Of a stretch of DNA of 64,000 bases, positions 18,680-27,427 are shown piece after piece. The position numbers and the translations under genes were made by a program. Below the pieces are notes generated by a model. That model had not been told where the DNA came from and did not search any database. It saw nothing but the letters and a program-made list of their open reading frames with translations. Origin of the DNA: Stenotrophomonas maltophilia R551-3 (GTDB taxonomy: Bacteria > Pseudomonadota > Gammaproteobacteria > Xanthomonadales > Xanthomonadaceae); NCBI RefSeq assembly GCF_000020665.1, contig NC_011071.1, positions 2,842,501-2,906,500 of the forward strand, given 5' to 3'. Numbering within the stretch: the stretch's first letter is position 1; each line of letters starts with the position of its first letter.

Positions 18680-21142
18680 CTACTTTGCGTTCTTCACGTA
18701 AGTGTCGAACCAGTTGAGCATTTCCGCCACCAGCTGTTCGTTCGATTCCAGCGCGGTATACCAGTGCGGTTCGTTCGGCAGCATCACCAGGCGGGTGGTG
18801 CCGCCGTTGCCGCGGATCGCCTGGTACAGCTTGCGCGACTGGAATGGCTCGGTGCCCGGGTTGGCATCGTCCTCACCGTGAACCAGCAGCAGCGGCAGCT
18901 TGATCTTGTCGGCATAGAAGAACGGCGAGGCCTTCAGGTACACGTCCTGCGCCTGCCATACCGAGCGACGCTCGTTCTGGAAGCCGAACGGGGTAAAGGT
19001 CTTGTTGTACGAACCGCTGGTCGCCACCCCGGCCTTGAACAGGTTGGTGTGGGCGATCAGGTTGGCGGTCATCAGGCCACCGTGGCTGTGACCGGTCACG
19101 CCGATGCGGTTGCGGTCGACCACGCCCATGTCCACGGCCTTGTCCACCGCCGCCTTGGCGTCGGCTTCCAGCTGCTCCAGGTAGGTGTCGTAGGCGTTCT
19201 TCGGGTCACCCACGATCGGGAACGAGGCATTGTCGATGATCGCGTAGCCGGCCAGCAGCATCAGACGGTACGGCTGCAGCCGGGTGAAGGTCTGCTGCGA
19301 ACCGGACACCTGGCCGGCCTGCGCGGCATTGGCGAAGTCGGCCGGGTACGCGTACAGGATCGCCGGCACGCGCTGGCCCTCCTTGTAGCCCGGCGGCGTG
19401 TACAGAGTGAACGACAGGTCCACGCCGTCGGCGCGCTTATAGGTCACCAGCTGCTTCTTGATCTGGCGCACTTCCGGGGTCGGGTCGACCAGTTTGGTCA
19501 GCGCGGTCGTGGTGGAGGCGAACTGCGCCTCGCCGGCCTTCGCATCGGCCACTGCCTCACCCTGCTGGCGGATGAAGGCGTTCGGCGGATCGATCACCGA
19601 CTGGTGCCAGGTCAGGTAGCGCCCCGGCGTGTTGCTGAAGCCGAGGAACTGCTCGTAGGCATCGGCACTGCTGCGGAACAGGCGCTCGCTCTTCAGCGTG
19701 CCCAGGTCCAGGCGGTCGAGGAACGGGCGGTCACCCTGCGGTGAGGCGCCACGGCCGCTGAGGAACACGTGGTTGCCATCCTGGCGTACGACCTGCGCGC
19801 CATTCGGCAGGCGGGTGAAGACCAGGTTGCCGGGATTGCCGTACAGCTCATCGCTGGACATGTCCCACAGCAGCCGGCCTTCCTTCTTCGGCTGGTCCAC
19901 ATCGACGATGCGGGTCTGCATCCAGTGACGGTTCTCGTCGTTCTCGTACTGGAAGGCTACGGCCGGATCGGCGGTCCACGCAAAGCCCTCGAATCGCTGC
20001 GCGGTACGGGTGATCTCGGTCGGCTTGCCGTTGAACGGGGCCTTCAGCATCAGCACGCGGTCACGGTGCGGCACGCTGACTTTCCAGTCGCCCTTGTCCA
20101 GCGCTTCGGCATAGACCAGGGTGGCCGGATCGGTGGCACGCCAGTCGAAACCGCGCGGGCCTTCCGGTACGCCGTGCACCGGCACGCGATCCGCCAGCGG
20201 CAGGCTGGCGATCGGCGTGCTGCGGCCATTGCTCACGTCCAGTACGGCCACGTCATTGGCGAAGCGCTGGTAGGTCACCGCATGCGAGTACGGTGCCTTG
20301 ATCGATTCGGTCAGCACGTGCACGCCATCGGGCGCGGCGCTGACCTCGTTGAACAGTGCAGGCTGCCCGACCGGGCGCACGCTGTTGGCGGCGGTATCGA
20401 CCACGGCCAGCTGCGACGCGCCGTAATAGGCGAACAGTTTCTCGTCATGCACGCTGGTCAGCGTGTCGCGGGCTTCGTAGGTGCTGCTCTCGCCACTGCT
20501 GCCCAGCGACTCCTGCGCATCCGGACCGGTCGGCACGCCACCGTTGGACGGCGCCGGACCCTGATTGGCCGGTACCAGCTTCACCAGCAGATTCTGGCTG
20601 CCGCCCAGCCATTGCACGGTGTAGCCGAAGATCGGGTTCAGCTGCACGTTCGGCACCTGCTTCACCTGGCCGGTGGCCGCATCGCCGACCCACAGCTGCA
20701 CGCTGGTATCGACCGCATTCTGGAAGGCGAAATGGCTGCCGTCGGCCGACCACAGCGCGCCGGTGGCGCAGCCCTGTGGCAGGTTGACCTTGGTTTCCTT
20801 GCCGCTGCCGATGTCGACCATGGTGAAGTCGGCCACGCAGGCCGGAATACCGTAGCCGCCGGGAGTGTCATGGCGACTGCGGTTCTTCGGCTCCAGGCGT
20901 ACACCGGCCAGCTTCAGGTACGGCTGGGCCACGCGGCTGATCGACGGGTAGGTCTGCGCGGTGGTCAGCAGCAGGCGCTGGCCGCCCGGGGCCACGTTCG
21001 GTGCCGGCGGCGGCGGTGCCTTCAGCACCTTGAGCAGGTGCTCCGGCGGCTTCGCGTAATCGGCAAGCGCCGGGCCAGCGGCCAGCAGGCCGACGGTGGC
21101 AACGGCAACGGCCGCTGCCAGAGAGGTTCGACGGATCAGCAT
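18680..21142 (-). CDS. Exported S9-family serine peptidase (prolyl oligopeptidase fold)
   Basis: The protein has 820 residues with a signal peptide (SLAAAVAVATVGLLAAGPALA). The N-terminal two thirds form a beta-propeller-like region. The C-terminal alpha/beta-hydrolase has the nucleophile in GVTGHSHGGLMTAN, the Asp in LLLVHGEDDANPGTEPFQS and the His in LPNEPHWYTALESNEQL. The extended form with these motifs resembles S9C/glutamyl-endopeptidase-like exported peptidases. It probably cleaves short peptides in the periplasm for nutrition. The ATG at 21142 follows AGGGGATAAGG; a longer reading of 14 residues lacks a ribosome site. Confidence 0.9.
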   Translation of the reverse strand: MLIRRTSLAAAVAVATVGLLAAGPALADYAKPPEHLLKVLKAPPPPAPNVAPGGQRLLLTTAQTYPSISRVAQPYLKLAGVRLEPKNRSRHDTPGGYGIPACVADFTMVDIGSGKETKVNLPQGCATGALWSADGSHFAFQNAVDTSVQLWVGDAATGQVKQVPNVQLNPIFGYTVQWLGGSQNLLVKLVPANQGPAPSNGGVPTGPDAQESLGSSGESSTYEARDTLTSVHDEKLFAYYGASQLAVVDTAANSVRPVGQPALFNEVSAAPDGVHVLTESIKAPYSHAVTYQRFANDVAVLDVSNGRSTPIASLPLADRVPVHGVPEGPRGFDWRATDPATLVYAEALDKGDWKVSVPHRDRVLMLKAPFNGKPTEITRTAQRFEGFAWTADPAVAFQYENDENRHWMQTRIVDVDQPKKEGRLLWDMSSDELYGNPGNLVFTRLPNGAQVVRQDGNHVFLSGRGASPQGDRPFLDRLDLGTLKSERLFRSSADAYEQFLGFSNTPGRYLTWHQSVIDPPNAFIRQQGEAVADAKAGEAQFASTTTALTKLVDPTPEVRQIKKQLVTYKRADGVDLSFTLYTPPGYKEGQRVPAILYAYPADFANAAQAGQVSGSQQTFTRLQPYRLMLLAGYAIIDNASFPIVGDPKNAYDTYLEQLEADAKAAVDKAVDMGVVDRNRIGVTGHSHGGLMTANLIAHTNLFKAGVATSGSYNKTFTPFGFQNERRSVWQAQDVYLKASPFFYADKIKLPLLLVHGEDDANPGTEPFQSRKLYQAIRGNGGTTRLVMLPNEPHWYTALESNEQLVAEMLNWFDTYVKNAK

Positions 21143-21290
21143 CCTTATCCCCTGGGGTGTGAATGGGTACCCGGAATCGGGCATGGCCCCGAATCTAGCA
21201 CCGCAGGGGTTGTCGTGAATGGGCCGGAAGGGCTAGTGGCCGGATGGGGCAAAGTGCAGCTCCGGCAGGTGCCGGGGAGCTGCCGGCACC

Positions 21291-21313
21291 TGCCAGGCAT
21301 GGCCTGGCACTAC
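21291..21313. repeat. SMAG-type palindrome
   Basis: TGCCAGGCATGGCCTGGCA is followed by CTAC. It lies at the end of the following minus-strand gene and overlaps its stop codon region. Confidence 0.7.
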
Positions 21314-21639
21314 TGCTGGGCGTGCAGGTCCCAGGCGGTGAGATAGTCCGGGTCGACCACGATCATGCCGCTGTTGCTCATCCGGTACTCTCCCGGCTGG
21401 GCCGGCAGGTACTGGTCGAGCATCGGCGGCAGATAACGCTCGTGGCCATCGTTCTCGTCGGCCAGCACCACGCCTTCATCGGCACTGATGCGCAGCACCG
21501 TTCCCGCGTACTGCTCCAGTCCCTGCACCTGGCCGTCGCCGCCGTAGCGGGTCACCCCGACCAGCACCAGTTTTCCGATCATTTCCTCGACCTTGGCATC
21601 GTCCAGGGCCGGCAGCATTCGTTCGTATTGGTCGCTCAT
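21310..21639 (-). CDS. Small conserved protein of unknown function
   Basis: The protein has 109 residues, soluble and acidic, with no signal peptide. The central sequence LVLVGVTRYGGDGQVQGLEQYAGTVLRISADEGVVLADENDGHERYLPP looks like a small beta-barrel. No family name was recalled with confidence. ATG at 21639 has GGAGGTG seven bases upstream; the frame upstream of it shows no protein-like character. Confidence 0.75.
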   Translation of the reverse strand: MSDQYERMLPALDDAKVEEMIGKLVLVGVTRYGGDGQVQGLEQYAGTVLRISADEGVVLADENDGHERYLPPMLDQYLPAQPGEYRMSNSGMIVVDPDYLTAWDLHAQQ

Positions 21640-22100
21640 CGGTGCACCTCCAAAGCCTGCAGGATCATCATGGACAAGCCAGCCTCCGCGCTGCGAAGGC
21701 CATCGGGCAACGCAGGGGACAATCTGGCGGGCGTATGCCTGTATTGCAGGGCCGGCAAGAGCATGCCGGGACCGCATCGGGTGAACAGTGGCAGATGCTG
21801 TGGGTGGCGGCCATCCGTGCCGGCAAAGTGGCCGTATCAGACCAGGGTCAACACCACGCGTTGCATTGCATGCAGGGTAAAGCGTGACAGCTGCGCAGTT
21901 GTTGCATGACGGCCTCCTGTTGAAGGTCACACGCGAAGTTGATGCTCCATGGACCCGATGCTGACATCGCGCGCGGAATGGTCAAGTGAAGAATGCGCAC
22001 CCGTTCACCTTTTGTAACGCATTCGGGTGCCTCGATTACGCTTAACCTCTGCTTCATCCGGCTGGCCCTAGGGTCAGCCTTCAATCTGCAAGGAACGCAC
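21640..22100. other. 461-bp region without a normal gene; short Cys-rich ORF inside
   Basis: Both flanking genes point away from this gap, so it must hold two promoters. On the minus strand TTGACC, ending near 21984, could be a -35 element. The only coding-like object is the 19-codon ORF at 21848-21907, listed separately. Nothing else was recognised. Confidence 0.5.
21848..21907 (-). CDS. Possible 19-residue Cys-rich leader or micropeptide
   Basis: The frame encodes MQQLRSCHALPCMQCNAWC with a strong AGGAGG five bases or so before the ATG. Four cysteines in thirteen residues are uncommon. It sits in the leader of the 21310-21639 gene, about 210 bases upstream. It may be a regulatory leader peptide, a small expressed peptide, or chance. 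Confidence 0.3.
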   Translation of the reverse strand: MQQLRSCHALPCMQCNAWC

Positions 22101-22718
22101 ATGCCCCGGTACGCATTCATACGGCCGTGGACGCTCGCACTTTCAGCGGCCACGCTCTGCGCCTGCGCACATGCCGCCGACCGCACGCCGACTTCTCAAG
22201 GAACCGACACCATGGCCCCCGCCGTATCCGAGACCACTTCGCCCTCCCCGCTCAATGCCGAGCAGTTGCTGCTGCGCCTGTTGGACCTGATCAAGGCCAC
22301 GACCTCCACCCGCGAGCTCACCGCCGAGCGCCTGTCCGCGGCAATGCAGGCGCCGGCGCAGGTCTTCGGCCCCGGCCACTTCGGCTATGGCGGCACGCTG
22401 ACACCGGAATGGGGCTATGGACTGGAAGTGCAGCGGGCCGGCACTGCCGACGCGCGGCTGGACCTGAACTTCATGGACACCAGCAGCGATCGCAAGGCCT
22501 CGGCTGCGGCGATCTGCCAGGTCGACTTCAACCACTTCGCTTCGGCACTGGATGCCGCCGGCTTCAAGCGCGAGACGGTGCGCGGCGAACACGGCCGGGT
22601 GATCTACGACCGCTTCGATCGACTGCAGCTGAGCATCAAGGTCGACACCATGCCGGAGAACCCCCACGCCCTCGGCGACGCCACGCATGCTTGCGTGCGT
22701 CTTGTCACCGTGCAGTAA
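22101..22718 (+). CDS. Putative lipoprotein immunity protein (X-Tfi type) for the downstream effector
   Basis: The protein has 205 residues. The N-terminus (MPRYAFIRPWTLALSAATLCACAHAADR) is an export signal with a possible lipobox LCAC, so the mature protein would be periplasmic, perhaps lipid-anchored. The rest (LNAEQLLLRLLDLIKATTSTRELTAERLSAAMQ) matches no family I know. It ends 12 bases before an XVIPCD effector gene on the same strand, and X-Tfi immunity genes are commonly placed directly beside their X-Tfe effectors and encode periplasmic or lipoproteins. The role is therefore inferred from position and export. AAGGA precedes the ATG. Confidence 0.7.
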   Translation: MPRYAFIRPWTLALSAATLCACAHAADRTPTSQGTDTMAPAVSETTSPSPLNAEQLLLRLLDLIKATTSTRELTAERLSAAMQAPAQVFGPGHFGYGGTLTPEWGYGLEVQRAGTADARLDLNFMDTSSDRKASAAAICQVDFNHFASALDAAGFKRETVRGEHGRVIYDRFDRLQLSIKVDTMPENPHALGDATHACVRLVTVQ

Positions 22719-22730
22719 GGGGAGCCATCA

Positions 22731-24149
22731 ATGACAATCCTTTCCGCAGAAACGGAACGCCTGCTGGGCGAATTCGCCGGCAAGACCGACGTCACCAGCG
22801 ACCAGGTCGACAATCTGCGCAGCGTCATCGCGGGCTCGCCCGTACTGGCAAAGCAGGTGGACGCCGCCATCGCGGCAGGCTATCTGGAACGCTTCGAACT
22901 GTTGCCCGCCACAAGCAATGCGGGTGGTACCTACGAGACCGGCACGAAATCCATCAACCTGCCCGCCAGCAGCTTGTCGACCCCGGCTGCGCCGGACAGG
23001 TTCGACGCGGCCGAGGTCACCTTTGTGCTCGGTCACGAGATCCAGCATGGCTTCAACGATGCTGATGTCGAGCGCGCCTACGTGCAGTTCGATGCCGACG
23101 TGGAGCAGATCGCAGGCCGTACCACCAGCCATGATTACACCGAGGCGATCGGCACCCTGCTCGCGGCCAACCGCCGCGATGAGGCCTCTTCGAACATCGC
23201 AGGCTGGAATGCGCTGGTCAGCCAGGTACGTGCCAGCAACCCGGACGCTACCCTGCGCGACCTGTATGAAGCCAGCACCCGCTCGACAGACGTCATCCAG
23301 TCGCGACCCGGCCCGCCGATCACCTATGCACCGCACCCGGAGCTGACCCTCAATGCGGACCTGACCATCTCCCCCACCGCAGCCAACATCGAGGGAATGG
23401 CCAGGCACTATTACGATCAGGGCGTCAGCACCGGCCTGGGCCATCATGGGAATTCGGACTACCAGAATTTCTACGGTGTCCAGGCGATCGAACTGGCCAG
23501 CGGATACGAGGCCGCGAATCCAGCGCCCGACGGCGTCAGCCGGATGGAAGTGAACATGAAGAAGCTGGGCCTGGACGAGCGCCTGCTGGAGCAGAACGGG
23601 CTCAACCTCGGTGAGGGTTCGCCCCCGCGCCAGCCTTACTTCGATACCAGTACCTCGCCGTCGACGCTGCATTACTTCGACCACACTGAGGGCACGCATA
23701 CGCATGTGCCGATCACCACACAGCATGCGGTGGAGGGCGATGGCGTACCGGCGCTGCTTGCGGAAGGGCGTGACCGCTCCCTGCACGAACAGATCCGCGG
23801 CAAGGTAGCGGAGCTGGATGCTGCCAATGGGCGTAGCTTCGATGCGTCCAGCGAGCGCCTGAGCGCCAGCCTGCTGGTGCTGGCCCGCGAGAACGGGCTG
23901 GACCGGGTGGACCACGTGGTATTGAGCAGGCAGGGCGGCGATGCGGGCGCAGCGCAGAACATCTTCGTGGTGAAGGGGCCGCTGGATGATCCGGCCTCGC
24001 TGCGCGCCTCCTCGCCCACTGCCGAGGCCGCACAACGCCCCGTGCAGGAAAGCCTGGACACGCTGGCCGTGGTCAACCGGCAGGCCGATCAGGCATCGCA
24101 GGAACAGGCTCGCGTGCAGGAGCAGCAGCGCGGCGCGCTGACGCACTGA
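22731..24149 (+). CDS. Predicted type IV secretion antibacterial effector (XVIPCD) with an HEIQH metallopeptidase-like domain
   Basis: The protein has 472 residues and no signal peptide. Residues 95-106 (EVTFVLGHEIQH) hold an HExxH zinc motif at 102-106, and RRDEASSNIAGWNALV near 148-163 could give the third ligand. Residues about 345-460 fit the Xanthomonas VirD4-interacting protein conserved domain: LHEQIRGKVAELDAANGRSFD, GLDRVDHVVLSRQ, NIFVVKGPLDDPASLRA, RPVQESLDTLAVVNRQ, then a Gln-rich tail (QASQEQARVQEQQ). That domain docks effectors to the VirD4 coupling protein for delivery into rival bacteria. The upstream exported protein is the likely immunity partner, which points to a periplasmic target. 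The secretion machinery itself is not in this window. Confidence 0.85.
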   Translation: MTILSAETERLLGEFAGKTDVTSDQVDNLRSVIAGSPVLAKQVDAAIAAGYLERFELLPATSNAGGTYETGTKSINLPASSLSTPAAPDRFDAAEVTFVLGHEIQHGFNDADVERAYVQFDADVEQIAGRTTSHDYTEAIGTLLAANRRDEASSNIAGWNALVSQVRASNPDATLRDLYEASTRSTDVIQSRPGPPITYAPHPELTLNADLTISPTAANIEGMARHYYDQGVSTGLGHHGNSDYQNFYGVQAIELASGYEAANPAPDGVSRMEVNMKKLGLDERLLEQNGLNLGEGSPPRQPYFDTSTSPSTLHYFDHTEGTHTHVPITTQHAVEGDGVPALLAEGRDRSLHEQIRGKVAELDAANGRSFDASSERLSASLLVLARENGLDRVDHVVLSRQGGDAGAAQNIFVVKGPLDDPASLRASSPTAEAAQRPVQESLDTLAVVNRQADQASQEQARVQEQQRGALTH

Positions 24150-24208
24150 CGGGGAACGGCATGGAGCCGCCGGGACGCACCCGGCGCTCCCCACGCTAGA
24201 ATGCGCAC

Positions 24209-24985
24209 ATGCGCACCGTACATGCCCTCCGCTACATCACCCCCTTGCGGGAAGGTGGCTCCCTGCCGGCCGTGGTCGAGACCGACGACGACGGCATGGC
24301 CGTGCTGAAGTTCCGAGGCGCCGGCCAGGGCCCGAAGGCACTGATCGCCGAGCTGATCGCTGGTGAAATGGCGCGCACGCTGGGCTTGCCGATTCCGGAA
24401 ATCCTGTTCGTGGAGCTGGACCGCGAGTTCGCCCGCACCGAGCCGGACCCGGAGATCCAGGAACTGATCCGCGCCAGCGAAGGTTTGAACCTGGGCCTGG
24501 ACTACCTGCCCGGTGCGATCAACTACGACCCGGCGGCGATGCCGGTGGATGCCGACCTGGCCTCGCGCATCGTCTGGTTCGATGCGTTCACCAGCAATGT
24601 CGATCGCACCACGCGCAATCCCAACCTGATGGTGTGGCATCGAAAGCTGTACCTGATCGACCACGGTGCGGCCATGTACTTCCATCACGACTGGGCCAAT
24701 GCTGGCGATGCCTGCGAAAAGCCGTTCGTGCTGATCCGCGACCACGTACTGCTGTCGTTCGCCAACCGCATCGCCGAGGTGGACGCCGAACTGGCCGCAC
24801 GCCTGACCGATGCCGAGATCGAGCGCATCGTCGGCCTGGTGCCGGACAGCTGGCTGGTGAATGAGCCCGCGTTCGACAGCCCGCAGGCGTACCGCCAGGG
24901 CTACATCAGTTATCTCAAGCACCGCCTGAAAGTGCGTGCGGTGTTCGTGCAGGAGGCCATCCGTGCCCACGCTGCACACGTATGA
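24209..24985 (+). CDS. HipA-like kinase-family protein
   Basis: The protein has 258 residues. LIAELIAGEMARTLGLPIPEILFVELD resembles the HipA kinase N-lobe. WFDAFTSNVDRTTRNPNLMVWHRKLYLIDHGAAMYFHHDW gives the catalytic-loop and metal-binding pattern (NxDR...NxN...D) of HipA/PI3K-like kinases. It is shorter than HipA (about 440) and lacks the N-terminal subdomain. No HipB-like repressor is adjacent. Instead the last 23 bases overlap a DUF3037-type gene, a known pairing. The target of phosphorylation is unknown, and a classical toxin role should not be assumed. Confidence 0.82.
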   Translation: MRTVHALRYITPLREGGSLPAVVETDDDGMAVLKFRGAGQGPKALIAELIAGEMARTLGLPIPEILFVELDREFARTEPDPEIQELIRASEGLNLGLDYLPGAINYDPAAMPVDADLASRIVWFDAFTSNVDRTTRNPNLMVWHRKLYLIDHGAAMYFHHDWANAGDACEKPFVLIRDHVLLSFANRIAEVDAELAARLTDAEIERIVGLVPDSWLVNEPAFDSPQAYRQGYISYLKHRLKVRAVFVQEAIRAHAAHV

Positions 24986-25355
24986 CTACGCCGTCATCCG
25001 CGTGGTACCGCGGGTGGAGCGCGAGGAATTCATCAACGTCGGGGTGATCGTCTCCTGTCCAGGCGCGCGTCATCTGGAGGCGGCCATCGAGATCGATCCG
25101 GCACGCCTGCACGTGTTCGCCCCAGCGCTGGACCAGGAGGCGCTGCAGCCGTGGCTGGATGCGATAGTGGCCATCTGCCGCGGCGATGCCAGCGCCGGGC
25201 CGATTGCACAGCTGCCAGCGCGTGCGCGCTTCCATTTCCTCACCGCCAAGCGCAGCTCGGTGGTGCAGATGTCGAGCACGCATGTGGGCCGCACGGCCGA
25301 CCCGGCGGGTGTAGTGGAACATCTGATGACGAAGATGGTGCGGGTGCCGGAATGA
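24963..25355 (+). CDS. DUF3037-family protein, partner of the HipA-like gene
   Basis: The protein has 130 residues. TYDYAVIRVVPRVEREEFINVGVIVSCP is the characteristic N-terminus of DUF3037 proteins. GTG at 24963 is taken as the start because AGGAGG lies seven bases upstream and it overlaps the kinase gene by 23 bp, implying coupling. Function is unknown. Confidence 0.82.
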   Translation: MPTLHTYDYAVIRVVPRVEREEFINVGVIVSCPGARHLEAAIEIDPARLHVFAPALDQEALQPWLDAIVAICRGDASAGPIAQLPARARFHFLTAKRSSVVQMSSTHVGRTADPAGVVEHLMTKMVRVPE

Positions 25356-25371
25356 CCGGCACCTGCCGCGG

Positions 25372-26802
25372 TCACAGCGGCACTCTACGCGCGATGTAGT
25401 TGACCACGTTGCCGATCGCATCCGGATCGACATTGGCCAGGCCAACGATCACATAGCCCTGTGCGGGCAGCACCACGATGGCGCTGTTGGAGCCGGGCGC
25501 ACCGCCTTCGTGGCCGTACTGATGTTCCCTGCCCTCGCCCTGCACCACAAAGCCATAGCCATACCAGCCCTTGTGATTCTGCGCCGTGGTGGCATGCTGC
25601 AGCAATGCAGGTGAGACCAGCCTTCCACTGCGCAATGCCTCGGCGAATTTCACCATGTCGGCCACCGTGCTGTAACCACCACCGGCCGACATGCCACGCC
25701 AGGGCAACGACTTCGTTTCACGGATCCATTGCCCATTCTTCTTCGTGTAGGCGACGGCACGCTGCGGGACGTTCACTGTTTCCGGCTCGAAGCCGGTGCC
25801 GGTCATGCCTGCCGGGCGCAGGATGTGTTGCTCCACATAGGCGTAGTACGACTGCCCGGAGACGGCCTCGATGATCCGCCCAAGCACGATAAAGCCATAG
25901 TTCGAGTAGCTGTCCTGGCTGCCTGGCGTGAACTGCGGCGAATCCTTGGCAAAGCGCTGCACGTAGTCGTCCAGCGTCCTCAGCGAAGCCGAGTAGCTTT
26001 CAAAATCATCGCCGAAGAAATCACCGAGGCCGCTGGTGTGGGTCAGCAGCTGGCGCACGGTCACGGTGCCGGCAACGGCCTTGTTCGGATAGTCCGGCAG
26101 ATGCTTGCCGATGGTGTCGTCCAGCCCAAGCCTGCCATCCTGCACCAACTGCAGGATGGCCACCGAGGTGAACATCTTGTTGGAGGAGGCTAGGCGGAAC
26201 TGCGTATCCACGCCCACTGGAATGCCCGCGGCGCGATCGGCATCGCCACCGCGCCAGTCCAGCAGCACATTGCCGTTCTGTGCCACCTGCAACGCACCCG
26301 ACAGCGCGTCCTGGGCCCGCAGCGCCTCCAGTTTGGCTGTGGCATCGGCCATCAACGCAGGCAAAGCAACCCTCTCCGGCTTGAACTTGTCCGGCGTTTC
26401 AGTGCCTTCGATCTGGAACTGCTTCACATGCGCCGGGCTGGTCGCATCCATGACGGCCGTCACCCACATCGCGCGTTCGCTCAGCTGGCCCATTACCAGC
26501 AGCTTCGCCTGGCTGGGCGCGCTCTCGAGTGTTTCCAGCACGCGTAGTGGGCCGGTGCTCTCGCGGAACTCGAGATAGTCCCTGGGAGTGCTTCCCTCCC
26601 GCTTCGCATATCTGTCGGCGAATGCCTGCAACGCCTCGAGGCTGCCCGCATTGAAGGCCGCCAGCCAGTCGTCGATGGCATCCTGCGCACGTGGATGCGC
26701 ATGCTCGGCAGATGTTGCGCCAACTGCCGGAAACGCCAAGGCGATCACCAGGACCCCGCAGGCCAGCGCATTGCAGAGAAACAGGCGTCCAACAGCCCTC
26801 AT
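25372..26802 (-). CDS. Exported serine hydrolase of the beta-lactamase (S12) family
   Basis: The protein has 476 residues with a signal peptide (LFLCNALACGVLVIALAFPAVGA). An N-terminal domain of about 130 residues (DDWLAAFNAGSLEALQAFADRYAKR...) precedes the catalytic part, as in several Xanthomonadaceae esterase-like proteins. Catalytic motifs: SxxK in RLASSNKMFTSVA, YSN in DSYSNYGFIVLG, and HEGG in QYGHEGGAPGSN at the KTG position. It is probably a periplasmic esterase or peptidase rather than an antibiotic-degrading enzyme. It is convergent with the DUF3037 gene. Confidence 0.87.
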   Translation of the reverse strand: MRAVGRLFLCNALACGVLVIALAFPAVGATSAEHAHPRAQDAIDDWLAAFNAGSLEALQAFADRYAKREGSTPRDYLEFRESTGPLRVLETLESAPSQAKLLVMGQLSERAMWVTAVMDATSPAHVKQFQIEGTETPDKFKPERVALPALMADATAKLEALRAQDALSGALQVAQNGNVLLDWRGGDADRAAGIPVGVDTQFRLASSNKMFTSVAILQLVQDGRLGLDDTIGKHLPDYPNKAVAGTVTVRQLLTHTSGLGDFFGDDFESYSASLRTLDDYVQRFAKDSPQFTPGSQDSYSNYGFIVLGRIIEAVSGQSYYAYVEQHILRPAGMTGTGFEPETVNVPQRAVAYTKKNGQWIRETKSLPWRGMSAGGGYSTVADMVKFAEALRSGRLVSPALLQHATTAQNHKGWYGYGFVVQGEGREHQYGHEGGAPGSNSAIVVLPAQGYVIVGLANVDPDAIGNVVNYIARRVPL

Positions 26803-26866
26803 GGCAGTTCCTTTGCGGGGATCCCTGGACGCATCCTAGACGAAGGAACCACCCGCCGCATCCACG

Positions 26867-27376
26867 CTAGGGGCTCTGCCGCAACACCTCGACGGTGACG
26901 TTGAATGCCTCGATGCGATGCCATTCGCTCCGCTCGTGCGGCAGCGATTCCGCACCCATGCTGATCTGGTATCTCACCGAATCCGGACCTTCGCGCCAAT
27001 AATAAGGTGCGCCGTTGCTCCAACCACAACAGACGTAGTGCAATGCAGGCAGGCCGAAGGTTGCATGCAGGAAGGCTTCGACCTTCGCTGCGTGGGCACC
27101 CGCAACGCGGTAGTGGGCTTCGATCGGCTTGATGTAGGAGGCATCGTCCTGGCTGCAACCCACGTATTCCAGGCCTTCTGTTTTCCGGCCCATTACCTGC
27201 AGAAAGTCCTGGCAGACCGTGTCAGGTCGGGCCAGGCCATCGGCACGACCGTGCGCTTCCCACTCCGCCAGCGCCTGCGCTGGAAGTTCGGCAGCCTGCA
27301 ATCCGGAGCTGAACAGCAATGCAGGCAGCACCTGCAGCAGGAAGCGCGCGACACGTTGCGGCCATGGAAGCGACAT
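26867..27376 (-). CDS. Secreted DUF4952-like protein
   Basis: The protein has 169 residues with a signal peptide (RVARFLLQVLPALLFSSGLQA). The mature part has the pattern CQDFLQVMGRKTEGLEYVGC, then HYVCCGWSNGAPYYW, giving four or five cysteines that could form disulphides. I associate the C-x-DFL...G-x-K pattern with DUF4952, from memory only. Function is unknown. Confidence 0.65.
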   Translation of the reverse strand: MSLPWPQRVARFLLQVLPALLFSSGLQAAELPAQALAEWEAHGRADGLARPDTVCQDFLQVMGRKTEGLEYVGCSQDDASYIKPIEAHYRVAGAHAAKVEAFLHATFGLPALHYVCCGWSNGAPYYWREGPDSVRYQISMGAESLPHERSEWHRIEAFNVTVEVLRQSP

Positions 27377-27427
27377 GAGGATGCGATCCTTCGCAGTTGA
27401 TGGGGACCATGCTAACCGACAGCCTCG

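Noticed and set aside
19769..21346. 525-codon plus-strand frame opposite the S9 peptidase
   Set aside because: No domain features, and the peptidase on the other strand has a signal peptide and a full catalytic triad.
21640..21847. Possible gene remnant in the gap before 22101
   Set aside because: No frame shows protein-like composition or similarity to a family I know.
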